NCBI RefSeq assembly: GCF_030544485.1
Contig: NZ_CP130610.1
Location: forward strand, 930,001-994,000
Source: Halomonas sp. HAL1
Lineage (GTDB): Bacteria > Pseudomonadota > Gammaproteobacteria > Pseudomonadales > Halomonadaceae
Direction of reading: 5' to 3'
DNA length: 64,000 bases
This document shows, in pieces, positions 43,152 through 51,540 of this stretch; position 1 is the stretch's first letter, and each line of letters opens with the position of its first letter. A program made the position numbers and the translations under genes. The notes beneath the pieces were generated by a model. The model saw only the letters and a list, made by a program, of their open reading frames with translations, was not told the origin of the DNA and did no database searches.

Positions 43152-43847
43152 TTACTCAAGCGGCGGGGTGGGGCGAATAAGAATTTCATTAACGTCCACA
43201 TGGGCAGGCTGCGCAAGCGCATAAACCACGGCATTGGCGATATCACGATCTTCTAATGCATGCTCTGGTGGTTCATTAAAGAATGGCGTGTCGACCATGC
43301 CTGGCTCAATCAACGTCACGCGCATACCGGTGCCGCGTAGCTCTTCACGCAGGTTATAGCCAATCCCCGTGACCGCCCATTTCGTAGCGCTATACATTGA
43401 GCCTGGGATGGTCGTGCGGCCTGCCGCTGAACCGGTTAATAACACATGGCCTTTGCTACGCTTTAAGGCGGGTAAGCAAGCTTGAATGGTGAGCCCAACG
43501 CCATAAATATTGGTAAGAATCATCTCACGCCATGCGTCGTGATCCGCACCGCTAAACCCGCCTGGAGAGCCGCCGCGACCGGCGTTGGCAAAGATCGCGT
43601 CCAAGCGGCCAAAGGTTTCCAGTGCATGCTCAACCATCGCCTGTTGCTGCTCAAAATTAGTCACGTCCAACTCACAGGTCAGTACGTTTTCTGGCCCCAG
43701 TTCTTGAGCCAGAGCGGTGAGTTTTTCGCTAGAACGGGCGGCCAACACCAGTTTGTAGCCTTCGCGAGAGGCTGCTCGGGCGGTAGCCGCGCCAATACCG
43801 CTGGATGCGCCGGTAATCAATAACACGCCTTTATGCATGGGTTGCAC
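43152..43847 (-). CDS. Short-chain dehydrogenase/reductase (SDR)
   Basis: 231 aa classical SDR. Cofactor motif TGASSGIGAATARAA (TGxxxGxG, about 12-26), FANAGRGG (NAG-type), catalytic Ser in LTGSAAGRTTIPG and YSATKWA (YxxxK) at about 153-157, then IEPGMVDTPF. It is like the YdfG group, which acts on hydroxy-acids. NADP preference is suggested by AARSSEKL after beta-strand 2. Single gene. Confidence 0.92.
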   Translation of the reverse strand: MQPMHKGVLLITGASSGIGAATARAASREGYKLVLAARSSEKLTALAQELGPENVLTCELDVTNFEQQQAMVEHALETFGRLDAIFANAGRGGSPGGFSGADHDAWREMILTNIYGVGLTIQACLPALKRSKGHVLLTGSAAGRTTIPGSMYSATKWAVTGIGYNLREELRGTGMRVTLIEPGMVDTPFFNEPPEHALEDRDIANAVVYALAQPAHVDVNEILIRPTPPLE

Positions 43848-43948
43848 TCCTTGCTCGTTTAACTAAGTAAGACTTTAGCATGGCTAAGGGAGTGGCATCC
43901 TGCAAACATACCTACCTAACCATTGCGGTACGGCTCTACTACTTAACG

Positions 43949-45232
43949 TTAGCGGGCGTGCCCATCTTCTTTGCGTTTTAGCATTGCAGAGAGATCCAGA
44001 ATAGCTTGGGCCATATCCGCCATGCTTTTGCTTTGATCCATAGAGGTTTTACGCAGAAACCGGTAGGCCTCTTCTTCGCTCATCTCTTGATGAGCCATAA
44101 TAAGCCCCTTCGCACGTTCAATCAGTTTGCGTTCACGCAGCGCTTTACGGGTGTTTTCAAGCTCATCGCTAAGCCCTTGTAACCGGCTGGCCTGTGCCTG
44201 GGTGAGTTCAATCAGCGAGCGCCCTAGCGGTGAGGTTAGCGCGTTGGCTGTCAGGTCGCCTAATGGTTGCGCACCCGCCAGCGTTAGTAAGTGTGCGCAG
44301 GGGGCAGGCGTAGGACGACAGGGCCCTGCTTTGGCTTTTTCCAATCCATCTTCGGCCTGAGCGATTTTGCGGTGACAAAACACACTCAGCTGAGTGATCA
44401 ATGCATCCTCAACTGTTTTCATCGAGTCGATACGTAGCGTAGTTAGTTCGTACCAGGTTTCACCCAGTGAATCAGATGTGTCTTTGGGTGGTGTTTGTGA
44501 TGCCGAATGACGCTGGCAGGCGATGTCGCGTAAATGGCAAATACCGGCCAGGGTGCGAGGTGAAAGCTCCTTTTGCCATGACTGCTGCACCTCAGGCGTA
44601 GCAAACTCTACAAACGTGTCAAAGCAGCGCTGCTGGTCAGTCACTAGCTGATTCAATAAAGCGCGGTGCGCTTCATCGAAGTGGCCATGGGTAAAGCCGA
44701 ATGCGCCACAGGCTCGCTCTTGGCCAGCTAATTCTTTGCCCTGCATTAAGTGAAAAATGGCAACCAGATGGCGAGTGATATCAGGGTCGATAGAGGAGTC
44801 AGCGGCTTCAAATACAATCGCTAGCAGCCCACTGGTCAGTTGATTAAAGGCCTGAGTGGCTGCATCAGGCGAGATGGCAAAGGTGTCGATAGCCAGACGG
44901 AGTTCATCAAGCTCATCAAGGGCATACCAAACGGCGGCAATCCGGCGTAGTAAGCGAGCGGCTGCCTGGGGGCGAGCCTCTTGGCTGAGCGCTTCCAGCC
45001 GCTGGCGCATTAAGGTTTCCGCCTGCTGGCTGTGTTGGCGGTAAGTATCGCGGCGGGTTTTGAAACGCTGGCCTTGAGAGGCTAGATAGATCGTTGACGC
45101 TCCTCGTTCACGTTGGAGCATATGAATAAAGCGGCTAATGTCACCGACAATATCGGCGGTGGTGGCAAGGTGAGTAAGGTTGTCGATATCGCAACGGAGG
45201 GCGGTTAAGAGCAGTTGCTGCGCTGAAGACAT
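43949..45232 (-). CDS. nasR: NIT-ANTAR transcription antiterminator of nitrate assimilation
   Basis: 427 aa from the ATG at 45232 (AAGGAAAA 7 nt upstream; longer frame unsupported). The N-terminal NIT domain (about 25-270) is an all-helical nitrate/nitrite sensor with the hallmark LQRERGASTIYLASQGQRF. The C-terminal ANTAR RNA-binding three-helix domain (about 355-415) shows LRERKLIERAKGLIMAHQEM, SEEEAYRFLRKTSMDQS and MADMAQAIL. In Klebsiella, NasR binds a two-hairpin leader and prevents termination of the nas operon in the presence of nitrate or nitrite. It follows narK by 103 nt, and its presumed targets are the nir and nas leaders near 21.2 and 21.7 kb. Confidence 0.93.
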   Translation of the reverse strand: MSSAQQLLLTALRCDIDNLTHLATTADIVGDISRFIHMLQRERGASTIYLASQGQRFKTRRDTYRQHSQQAETLMRQRLEALSQEARPQAAARLLRRIAAVWYALDELDELRLAIDTFAISPDAATQAFNQLTSGLLAIVFEAADSSIDPDITRHLVAIFHLMQGKELAGQERACGAFGFTHGHFDEAHRALLNQLVTDQQRCFDTFVEFATPEVQQSWQKELSPRTLAGICHLRDIACQRHSASQTPPKDTSDSLGETWYELTTLRIDSMKTVEDALITQLSVFCHRKIAQAEDGLEKAKAGPCRPTPAPCAHLLTLAGAQPLGDLTANALTSPLGRSLIELTQAQASRLQGLSDELENTRKALRERKLIERAKGLIMAHQEMSEEEAYRFLRKTSMDQSKSMADMAQAILDLSAMLKRKEDGHAR

Positions 45233-45250
45233 AGAATTTTCCTTAACGGC

Positions 45251-45289
45251 TCGCCGCCTAAATGTAAACACTCCCATATCGCTACCTAA
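45251..45289. terminator. Hairpin between narK and nasR
   Basis: CTCCCATA / TATGGGAG, extended by CGC / GCG with a bulge, around a 15-20 nt loop (about 45269-45304). Without a strong T-run it may only reduce read-through from narK into nasR. Coordinates are approximate. Confidence 0.35.
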
Positions 45290-45335
45290 CTGGATAAGGG
45301 CGTATGGGAGCGTACTTGAGTGTATTGGAAAGCGC

Positions 45336-46688
45336 TTAACGTAGCGAGAGAGCGCCTGCTCCAACGTCGTCACCAACTGCATCGCGGTAAGCTTTGGCCT
45401 CTTCAGCTTCGGTGGCGTCGCTAAAGCGTACCAGCAAAACACAGGATGCCAGTACCAACACCGTTATTCCGAGGTAGAACAGGCCTTGCTGATAGCTCAG
45501 GCTTTCGCTGCGGAACAGGAAGGCAGCGCCGACCGCGCCCACGTTGCCGCCAGCACCGACTATGCCCGCAACAGCCCCCAGGGCTTTTTTATTGATGAAC
45601 GGGACGACCCCATAAGTGGCGCCTTCGGCCATCTGCACAAACAGGCTAAACACCAGCATGATACCAATCGCTAGGCTGAGTACATGCATTTGCGAGAACG
45701 CTACCAGCGCAATCCCTTCGCAAATCAAGGCAATAAACAGCCAGCGTACACGCCCCTTTAGGCCGCCTTGCTTGGCGAATAAATCAGAAAAGACACCGCC
45801 CAGAGTACGGGCAAAAATATTCATCAGGCCGAATAAGCCAGCGATCAGGCCCGCCGTGGCTAAAGTGAGGTCAAATTTATCAAAAAAGTAGATAGCGGCA
45901 ATATTATTAATCGTAAGCTCTACGCCAAAGCATAGGCCATACACAACAAACAACGCCCATACCCGAATATCTTTGGCGGCGGCTAAAAAGCTATGTTTTG
46001 CGCCGTTTTCACCGGTCGCCTCAGGCAGCTCGCCAGTTGCGCGCAGGTCACTGAAGTTACCGTTGGGTGCATCTTGAGTAAAGAACCAATAACCGATCCC
46101 GGTAAAGAACATCACAACGCCGGGTACCATCATCGCTAAGCGCCAGCCAAAGGCTTCGTTGACGCCCAGCATCAGCATGCCTGAGAAGATCAGCGGCATC
46201 AGAATTTGTGTAGTACCGCCGCCTAAATTACCCCAGCCAGCGCTGGTAGCGTTGGCGGTGCCAACCACATTGGGGGCAAACATCATTGAGGTGTGGTATT
46301 GGGTAATAACGAAGGAGGCGCCAATGGCCCCAATGGCTAAGCGCGCTAATAGAAAGGTTTCAAAACTATCGGCTAAGCCAATACCCATCACCGGAATAGC
46401 ACCTAACATTAGTAAGCCGGTATAGGTTTTACGCGGCCCAATACGGTCACACAGTACGCCAATGGCTAGACGCACAATGACGGTGATCGCCACCGACGCA
46501 ATAATAGTATTGCCGATTTGTGTTTGGGTCAGCGAAAGGTCTTCACGAACAATCGCCATGAGAGGGGCGATGCCGAACCAGCCGAAGAAGCAGATATGAA
46601 ACGCAAACCATGAAAAGTGGAAAGCGCGCATTTGAGGGGTCGAAAAGTTAAGCAGCCGAATGCGGTTGGCTTTGTTGCGTATGTCCAT
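45336..46688 (-). CDS. narK: Nitrate/nitrite MFS transporter
   Basis: 450 aa, 12 helices, NNP family. Nitrate signature FHICFFGWFGIAPLMAIVREDL (about 30-51), RLAIGVLCDRIGPRKTY, the first nitrate signature GASFVITQYHTSMMFAPNVVGTANATSAGWGNLGGG (about 141-176) and the second, AVAGIVGAGGNVGAVGAAF (about 385-403), are complete. It imports nitrate (and possibly exchanges nitrite) for assimilation. It is first in a unit with nasR. Upstream lie a sigma54-like promoter and two hairpins resembling the nir/nas leaders. Confidence 0.94.
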   Translation of the reverse strand: MDIRNKANRIRLLNFSTPQMRAFHFSWFAFHICFFGWFGIAPLMAIVREDLSLTQTQIGNTIIASVAITVIVRLAIGVLCDRIGPRKTYTGLLMLGAIPVMGIGLADSFETFLLARLAIGAIGASFVITQYHTSMMFAPNVVGTANATSAGWGNLGGGTTQILMPLIFSGMLMLGVNEAFGWRLAMMVPGVVMFFTGIGYWFFTQDAPNGNFSDLRATGELPEATGENGAKHSFLAAAKDIRVWALFVVYGLCFGVELTINNIAAIYFFDKFDLTLATAGLIAGLFGLMNIFARTLGGVFSDLFAKQGGLKGRVRWLFIALICEGIALVAFSQMHVLSLAIGIMLVFSLFVQMAEGATYGVVPFINKKALGAVAGIVGAGGNVGAVGAAFLFRSESLSYQQGLFYLGITVLVLASCVLLVRFSDATEAEEAKAYRDAVGDDVGAGALSLR

Positions 46689-46725
46689 GGGATGGCCTCA
46701 CGGGGCATAAAGCGAGTTGATCACT

Positions 46726-46791
46726 ACGCTAAACGCGAAAATTAGCGCTTTGCGTCAGCAATTGACGAGAACATGCCTTCTCCATTGAAGG
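46726..46791 (-). promoter_or_regulatory. Possible ANTAR-type leader of narK
   Basis: Minus strand, in order: CCTTC-AATGGA-GAAGG (46791-46776), a hexaloop with A1 and G4 and nearly the same loop as the nir leader; CGTCA-ATTGC-TGACG (46767-46753), a five-base loop; then an imperfect stem between ACGCAAAGCGC and CGCGTTTAGCGT (46755-46726) without a T-run. Architecture is similar to the nir/nas leaders but the terminator is unconvincing. Confidence 0.45.
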
Positions 46792-46854
46792 TCAGGCTCG
46801 ACGCACTCGTACCCAGTTGGGCCTGGTCCACGCCTACCACCACTACTGAAAATA

Positions 46855-46870
46855 TGCAGGTAGTTTGCCA
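46855..46870 (-). promoter_or_regulatory. Sigma54-like promoter of narK
   Basis: Minus strand TGGCAAA-CTAC-CTGCA has TGGCA at -24, C for T at the first -12 base, and the required 10-nt GG-GC spacing. The rest of 46871-47060 is AT-rich with no gene seen. Confidence 0.5.
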
Positions 46871-47060
46871 GTTGAATGTTTGTTGTTAAAAATCATAATC
46901 TTAATTTGTTTTTGTTGTTTTGTTAGCACATGGGCAAAGTGAATATGCTTCATGAGTGGGCATGCAGTCTTTTTTTTGCGGCATCTTGGTGCTTAAAAGG
47001 GCCTCGGTCGAGCGGGTAAATATCGGCGCTCTTCGCTTAGCCCGTTATTCATGTAGGCCG

Positions 47061-48080
47061 CTATTCATGTAAATAGACAGCATCTACATCGAGCGTGGAG
47101 TATTCGCCAATGGCATCGAAATGTTCACCTAGCCAGCGTTCGGCGGCGTCCTGGCCCTGTTCAAAAAGGTGGCAGAGAAAAGGCCACTCGGAATTGGATT
47201 TACTCGACACAGAGAGTCCTTCAAGCGCCAGCTCACCGCTGATACGATGAAAAAGCGCCTGCTGGTAGCAATTTTCAATTCCCTGCTCATCAAGCGCATG
47301 CTTAAGCAGCGCGATCATGCGAATCTCTTTAATCAGTGCTGAATTAAACGTGATCTCGTTGAGACGGTTCATAATAGCTGACGCAGAGGTGGGTACATCA
47401 TTGCGGCTAATGGGGTTGATTTGAATCAGCAGAATATCCCGTGCGCTGCACTCTTCCATGAGTGGGAACAGTGCCGGATTGCCCATATAGCCGCCATCCC
47501 AATACGCTTCGCCGTCAATCTCTACGGCTTGGAAGATAAACGGCAAGCAGGCGGAGGCCATCACGGCGTCCACACTCATCTCTTCTCGGCGAAACACGCG
47601 CTGCTTTCCTGTGCGCACGTTGGTAGCCGCCACAAACAGCTTTAGCTGTTCGCATTTTCGAACCCGTTCAAAATCAATATGCTCAGCCACGATATCGCGT
47701 AACGGGTTAATGTTGAGCGGATTGAGCTGATAGGGCGAGGCCACGCGGCTTAACAGATCCATAGCAATAAAGCCGGGTGAGTGATCCAGGCTCCAATTGC
47801 CGGTCAATATATCCAGGGGCGTACGACGGATTGGGCTTGTCATACCCGCTCGACTGACGGCTTTCCAAAAGTCGTACAGTGCCTGGCGAGCCGTCTCTTT
47901 ATCACCGCGTGTTAATGCATCGGCCATGACGACACCGTTCATGGCCCCGGCGCTAGTGCCGCTGATCCCTTCAATTTCAATGCGTTCATCCGCTAATAGG
48001 CGATCAATCACGCCCCAGGTATACGCCCCGTGAGCGCCACCACCTTGTAATGCGAGGTCTAGCTTTTTGACCTGTGCCAT
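47061..48080 (-). CDS. Patatin-like phospholipase
   Basis: 339 aa. Ser-Asp dyad acyl hydrolase with oxyanion motif LQGGGAHGAYTWGVID (about 11-26), nucleophile elbow GTSAG (S43) and dyad Asp in WDGGYMGNP (D195). No signal peptide, so cytosolic or membrane-peripheral, with likely activity on membrane phospholipids or fatty-acyl stores. Single gene, divergent from the truncated chemoreceptor. Confidence 0.9.
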   Translation of the reverse strand: MAQVKKLDLALQGGGAHGAYTWGVIDRLLADERIEIEGISGTSAGAMNGVVMADALTRGDKETARQALYDFWKAVSRAGMTSPIRRTPLDILTGNWSLDHSPGFIAMDLLSRVASPYQLNPLNINPLRDIVAEHIDFERVRKCEQLKLFVAATNVRTGKQRVFRREEMSVDAVMASACLPFIFQAVEIDGEAYWDGGYMGNPALFPLMEECSARDILLIQINPISRNDVPTSASAIMNRLNEITFNSALIKEIRMIALLKHALDEQGIENCYQQALFHRISGELALEGLSVSSKSNSEWPFLCHLFEQGQDAAERWLGEHFDAIGEYSTLDVDAVYLHE

Positions 48081-48252
48081 ATGCTTTTTCCCATTGCGAC
48101 TGGTGTGATGTGTGGTTGCAGTAAGACCAGCATGGCATAGGCAGTTAGAGAAAATGCAAGGCTATTTAACGGGGAATGCAAAAGGTAATACCAAATTATG
48201 ATTGGTCTAAACGATAGAGTGTGGTCGACTGCATGCGATAAGTTTAATAAAC

Positions 48253-48277
48253 AACAGTTACGTTAACGTAAACTGTT
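48253..48277. promoter_or_regulatory. Dyad-symmetric element upstream of the truncated chemoreceptor
   Basis: AACAGT-TACGTTAACGTA-A-ACTGTT: a perfect 12-bp palindrome in the centre, flanked by 6-bp arms offset by one base. It is 50 bp before the chemoreceptor start and may be a repressor site. Binder unknown. Confidence 0.45.
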
Positions 48278-48326
48278 TCTATAAATATATGAATTATAAA
48301 AAAACATTACATGGGGGTTGTCGAGC

Positions 48327-49325
48327 ATGGCGCAAAAAAATAAAGCACGCTTTAGCATGAGTCTGCAGGCGAAAATGGTCGCTTTAGTGTTACTTCCCAT
48401 GCTGATTTTGGCCTTGGTGCTGTCCGCGTTGGAAGTGCGCAGCTCGATAACGAGTATGCAAGAAACGCTCGATAAGCAGCGTGATGTGTTGGTCAGTGAG
48501 CGTGAAACGACGGTGCGCTACTTAGTTGAGTCCGCCCGTAATGCGGTCTCACACCTCGTTGGCCATGCTGAGCTCAGCCAGTCAGAGGCACAAGAGCAGG
48601 CACAAGAGATACTGCAGAATTTTCGCTACGGTAATGCCAACTATGTTTTTGCCTTTGATTTTGACGGCACGGCACGAGCGATGGCCGCTGCGCCAGAGCG
48701 GGTGGGCACCAATATGGTGGGGCTGGTCGATAGTGAAGGCAACGCCTTTGTGGAAGACCTAATTGAACGTGCCCGTTCGGGGGACGCAAGCTTTTACGAC
48801 TATCAGTGGATTAACCCCGCCACCGGTGACATTGAGCCAAAGCACTCCATGGCGATTGCTATCCCTGAGTGGGATTGGATGATCGGCACCGGGATCTACC
48901 TAAGCGATATTGATGTGGGATTGGCGCAGGTAGAGGCGCTGGCGTGGCAGGAGTTTCGTCATGACTTGATCGCCAAGGGCGTTGTAGCGCTGGTGTTATT
49001 GCTAGGCGTGGTGGTGTTGGCAACCTGGCTGGTCAAGCGGGCGCTGAGCCCGGTGAAGCGTGCCGCCGCTGCGATGCATGACGTTGCCACGGGCGAGGCG
49101 GATTTAACCCAGCGCCTCCGGGTGGAGCGCAATGACGAAATTGGCGATTTGGCCCAGCAATTTAACGCCTTTGTCGAGCGGATGCAGATCACCCTTCAAG
49201 ACGTACATCGCACGACCCAGAGTGTGCTGCTTGCGTCACAGAATATTGATCAAGGCACCAACGAGTTAGCCACGCGCACAGAACAGTCGGCGCTGCTCAT
49301 CCGTAGCAGCCGATGCTTTTTTTAG
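48327..49325 (+). pseudogene. Methyl-accepting chemotaxis protein lacking its signalling domain
   Basis: 332 aa from the ATG at 48327. It has membrane helix 1 (about 15-37), a single-Cache-2 periplasmic sensor (about 45-190; ANYVFAFDFDGTARAMA, YQWINPATGDIEPKHSMA, WDWMIGTGIYLSDID), membrane helix 2 and HAMP (about 200-290). It then breaks off at NIDQGTNELATRTEQSA, the very start of the MCP signalling helices, followed by an unrelated LLIRSSRCFF-stop. About 200 residues, including the kinase-control tip, are missing, and no continuation is seen in other frames. It is probably inactive, or at most a sensor without output. Confidence 0.85.
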
Positions 49326-49350
49326 CATCTGTGAAGTCATCGTCTGTGCG

Positions 49351-50478
49351 TTAAGGCGCACCTGCTAACGGTGAGTGATGACTGGTTGAGTAGGGCGCCT
49401 CAAATATGGCGTGTTCCATGAGATTGTCCAGCTGTAGGGCTAGCTGTTGGCTGGCTTCTTCCATGACGCCTAAAGCAGCTAATTGACCATTGCGGTCGCC
49501 TAGGCGAGCAAACTTAAGCGCTTCAGCACCGCTTTCATGCATGCGTCTGTGCGGCGCTGTTAATGCTCGATAAGCCTCCGTGCGGGCATAGCGTTGGTAG
49601 CCCTCACCTTGCTGGTGCCAGCGCCCTAAGCGGCATTGATGATGATCTTCTAGTGGGGTGTCGGTGTTGGCAGATAATAACTGCTTATAGAGACGACATT
49701 TCCATACCGCATGGTCAAGCTTGGCGGAGTGTAAAAACGCAGCGGTAGCACTGTGATGTATCACCTTGTGCATATGCTGCGTTTGATCCGTTAACCGATG
49801 CAATGCGTGCTTAGCTGTCTGTGCCTTTTGGGCCGTGTCTTCGTCGGCTTGGCGTTTTTTCACCACTGCTTGCGAGTGCGTTCTTACCTGGCTATTGACT
49901 TGCTCCATTAGCAGGCTGAGCTGATGGCTTAGTTGCTGCATATTAAGCGCTAAGCGATGAACGTCGTCTGCAATGGCGGCTATTCCTGGTGACTGTTGGC
50001 TAGCAGAACCAGCACTCCCCAGACCTTGGCGATGGGCCGTTTCGAGTGCTGTGCTAACCGCTAAGGCTTGTGCGTGCCCCGCATTGCGAGCAAGCGCTAC
50101 TTGCAGTTGGCTCAGAGCGTGTAGGGTTTTAGCTAATACTAGCGGCGAGGCGGGGAGCGCTTCGGCATATTCAGGATCGTGATAACGCTGATCAAGGGTG
50201 TCGATGGCATGCTCGGCAGCCGCAATCAGGTTAAACGTTTCCGTTAGGGTGGCGCGTTCCCCGGCAAGCTGGTCGGCATACTCTTGAAGGCCGTTATTGA
50301 GCGAGGCCAGCATATCCGCCCCTCTCGCTTGCAGCATGCCGATGGATTGCGACGGTTTCATTAGGCTTAACAGTCGGCTGCTGGGAGAAGGGGTGGCGGC
50401 GTCGAGTTGAGTGCGTAAGTCGGCGACCTCCTGTTCCAGGCGGCGAATTTTTTGAAAAGGATGCATAAAGGTGAACAT
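49351..50478 (-). CDS. Soluble chemoreceptor-like protein with C-terminal CZB zinc domain
   Basis: About 375 aa (ATG at 50478, AGGTG upstream; 50505 and 50466 are alternatives). An N-terminal coiled coil (about 10-35, RRLEQEVADLRTQLDAA) is followed by a helical region whose middle, ALAVSTALETAHRQGLGS and then GIAAIADDVHRLA, looks like a diverged MCP hairpin tip (normally ALNAAIEAARAGE-GRGFAVVADEVR-LA) with extra residues between. The C-terminal CZB domain is clear: FLHSAKLDHAVWKCRLYKQLL, CRLGRWHQQG and PHRRMHESG give the His3Cys zinc set. No membrane segment. It lies convergent and only 25 bp from the truncated chemoreceptor. Confidence 0.78.
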   Translation of the reverse strand: MFTFMHPFQKIRRLEQEVADLRTQLDAATPSPSSRLLSLMKPSQSIGMLQARGADMLASLNNGLQEYADQLAGERATLTETFNLIAAAEHAIDTLDQRYHDPEYAEALPASPLVLAKTLHALSQLQVALARNAGHAQALAVSTALETAHRQGLGSAGSASQQSPGIAAIADDVHRLALNMQQLSHQLSLLMEQVNSQVRTHSQAVVKKRQADEDTAQKAQTAKHALHRLTDQTQHMHKVIHHSATAAFLHSAKLDHAVWKCRLYKQLLSANTDTPLEDHHQCRLGRWHQQGEGYQRYARTEAYRALTAPHRRMHESGAEALKFARLGDRNGQLAALGVMEEASQQLALQLDNLMEHAIFEAPYSTSHHSPLAGAP

Positions 50479-50712
50479 GGCAGAGACACCTACGGCAGAT
50501 AGCAATGTTTTGTGTTAATTTGTCACAAATTATTGCAGAGGGTTCCCCTGTCCGCTTGATTTAGCTGCTTTAAATGATGAAATTCAGCTGCCAATGACCT
50601 GCGAGAATGAGATTGTTAACGTCCCTATTATTAAAAGACTGAAGAGCGAACAGGTTAGATAGCTAAAAGACTGGGTAGTTAGAAAACTGGATAGTTAAAA
50701 GACTGGGTAGCA

Positions 50713-51435
50713 TCAGCGACGGGCAAGTTGAGCGACGTCGGCTGTGCAGCCTAGAAACGCTGAGGTGGCAAGCCACTCGGCATCAGGATAATAAGCAAAT
50801 ACATATTGGTCTTCTTTCAGGCTATCAATCAGTGGGTAAGTAACGTCTTCACGTACTGCGGGGCAACCATGACTGCGTCCTAATCTCCCCGTTTGGGTAA
50901 TGAACGCATCGCTCACATAGTCAGCGCCGTGGATCACAATGGCGCGCTCGAAAGCTAGGTCGTTGACGTTAGGTTCAAGGCCTTCCAGGCGCAGCGAATA
51001 GCCGTTGCGCCCGTAATAGCTATTCATGGTACGAAACAGGCCAATGCTGGATTGGTGGCTATCAGGCGTGTTGGAAAATGTCTCGGCCTGGGCATCGCCA
51101 GACCCTTGGCCATGAGAAACCAGCTCCTCAAAGAGCAATTCATGCTGACGTAAATCAAATACCCATAGGCGTGGTTCGGTAGACGGCAGCGAGTAGTCAA
51201 TGACTGCAAGGCGCTCGGCAGTGGGATCGGCACAATTGAGTGCCTGAGCGGCCAAACGCAATGCCTCGGGCGTTGCCTGGGGGGCGAGTTGCAATAACTG
51301 GTGATGTAAAGGCAGTACGCCCCGTGGTGGTGTAGATTCAACCTGGGCAAAGAAACTGGCGGCGTGTAGCGGTAATGTGAATAATGTAAAAGGTAGAGAA
51401 AATAATAACGTGGCAACATTTAAACGAAGAGCCAT
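50713..51435 (-). CDS. L,D-transpeptidase catalytic-domain protein (PF13645-like)
   Basis: 240 aa from the ATG at 51435, with a signal peptide of about 24 residues (TLFTLPLHA-A), so periplasmic. The catalytic signature is IVIHGADYVSDAF, then GRLGRSHGCPAV, giving the YkuD-fold His and Cys. The middle GLFRTMNSYYGRNGYSLRLEGLEPNVND is typical of this subfamily. It is presumed to form or exchange 3-3 cross-links or act on peptidoglycan-attached peptides. Divergent from the LdtD-type gene. Confidence 0.88.
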   Translation of the reverse strand: MALRLNVATLLFSLPFTLFTLPLHAASFFAQVESTPPRGVLPLHHQLLQLAPQATPEALRLAAQALNCADPTAERLAVIDYSLPSTEPRLWVFDLRQHELLFEELVSHGQGSGDAQAETFSNTPDSHQSSIGLFRTMNSYYGRNGYSLRLEGLEPNVNDLAFERAIVIHGADYVSDAFITQTGRLGRSHGCPAVREDVTYPLIDSLKEDQYVFAYYPDAEWLATSAFLGCTADVAQLARR

Positions 51436-51540
51436 AAGAGTCGATCCTACCAGCAATATCAGTCAATATGAAAATTAGCCGACTAATATAAAAAACAGGG
51501 TCGGCGATGTGGAAGGCTATAGTAACGCAAGGAGAGGGTG

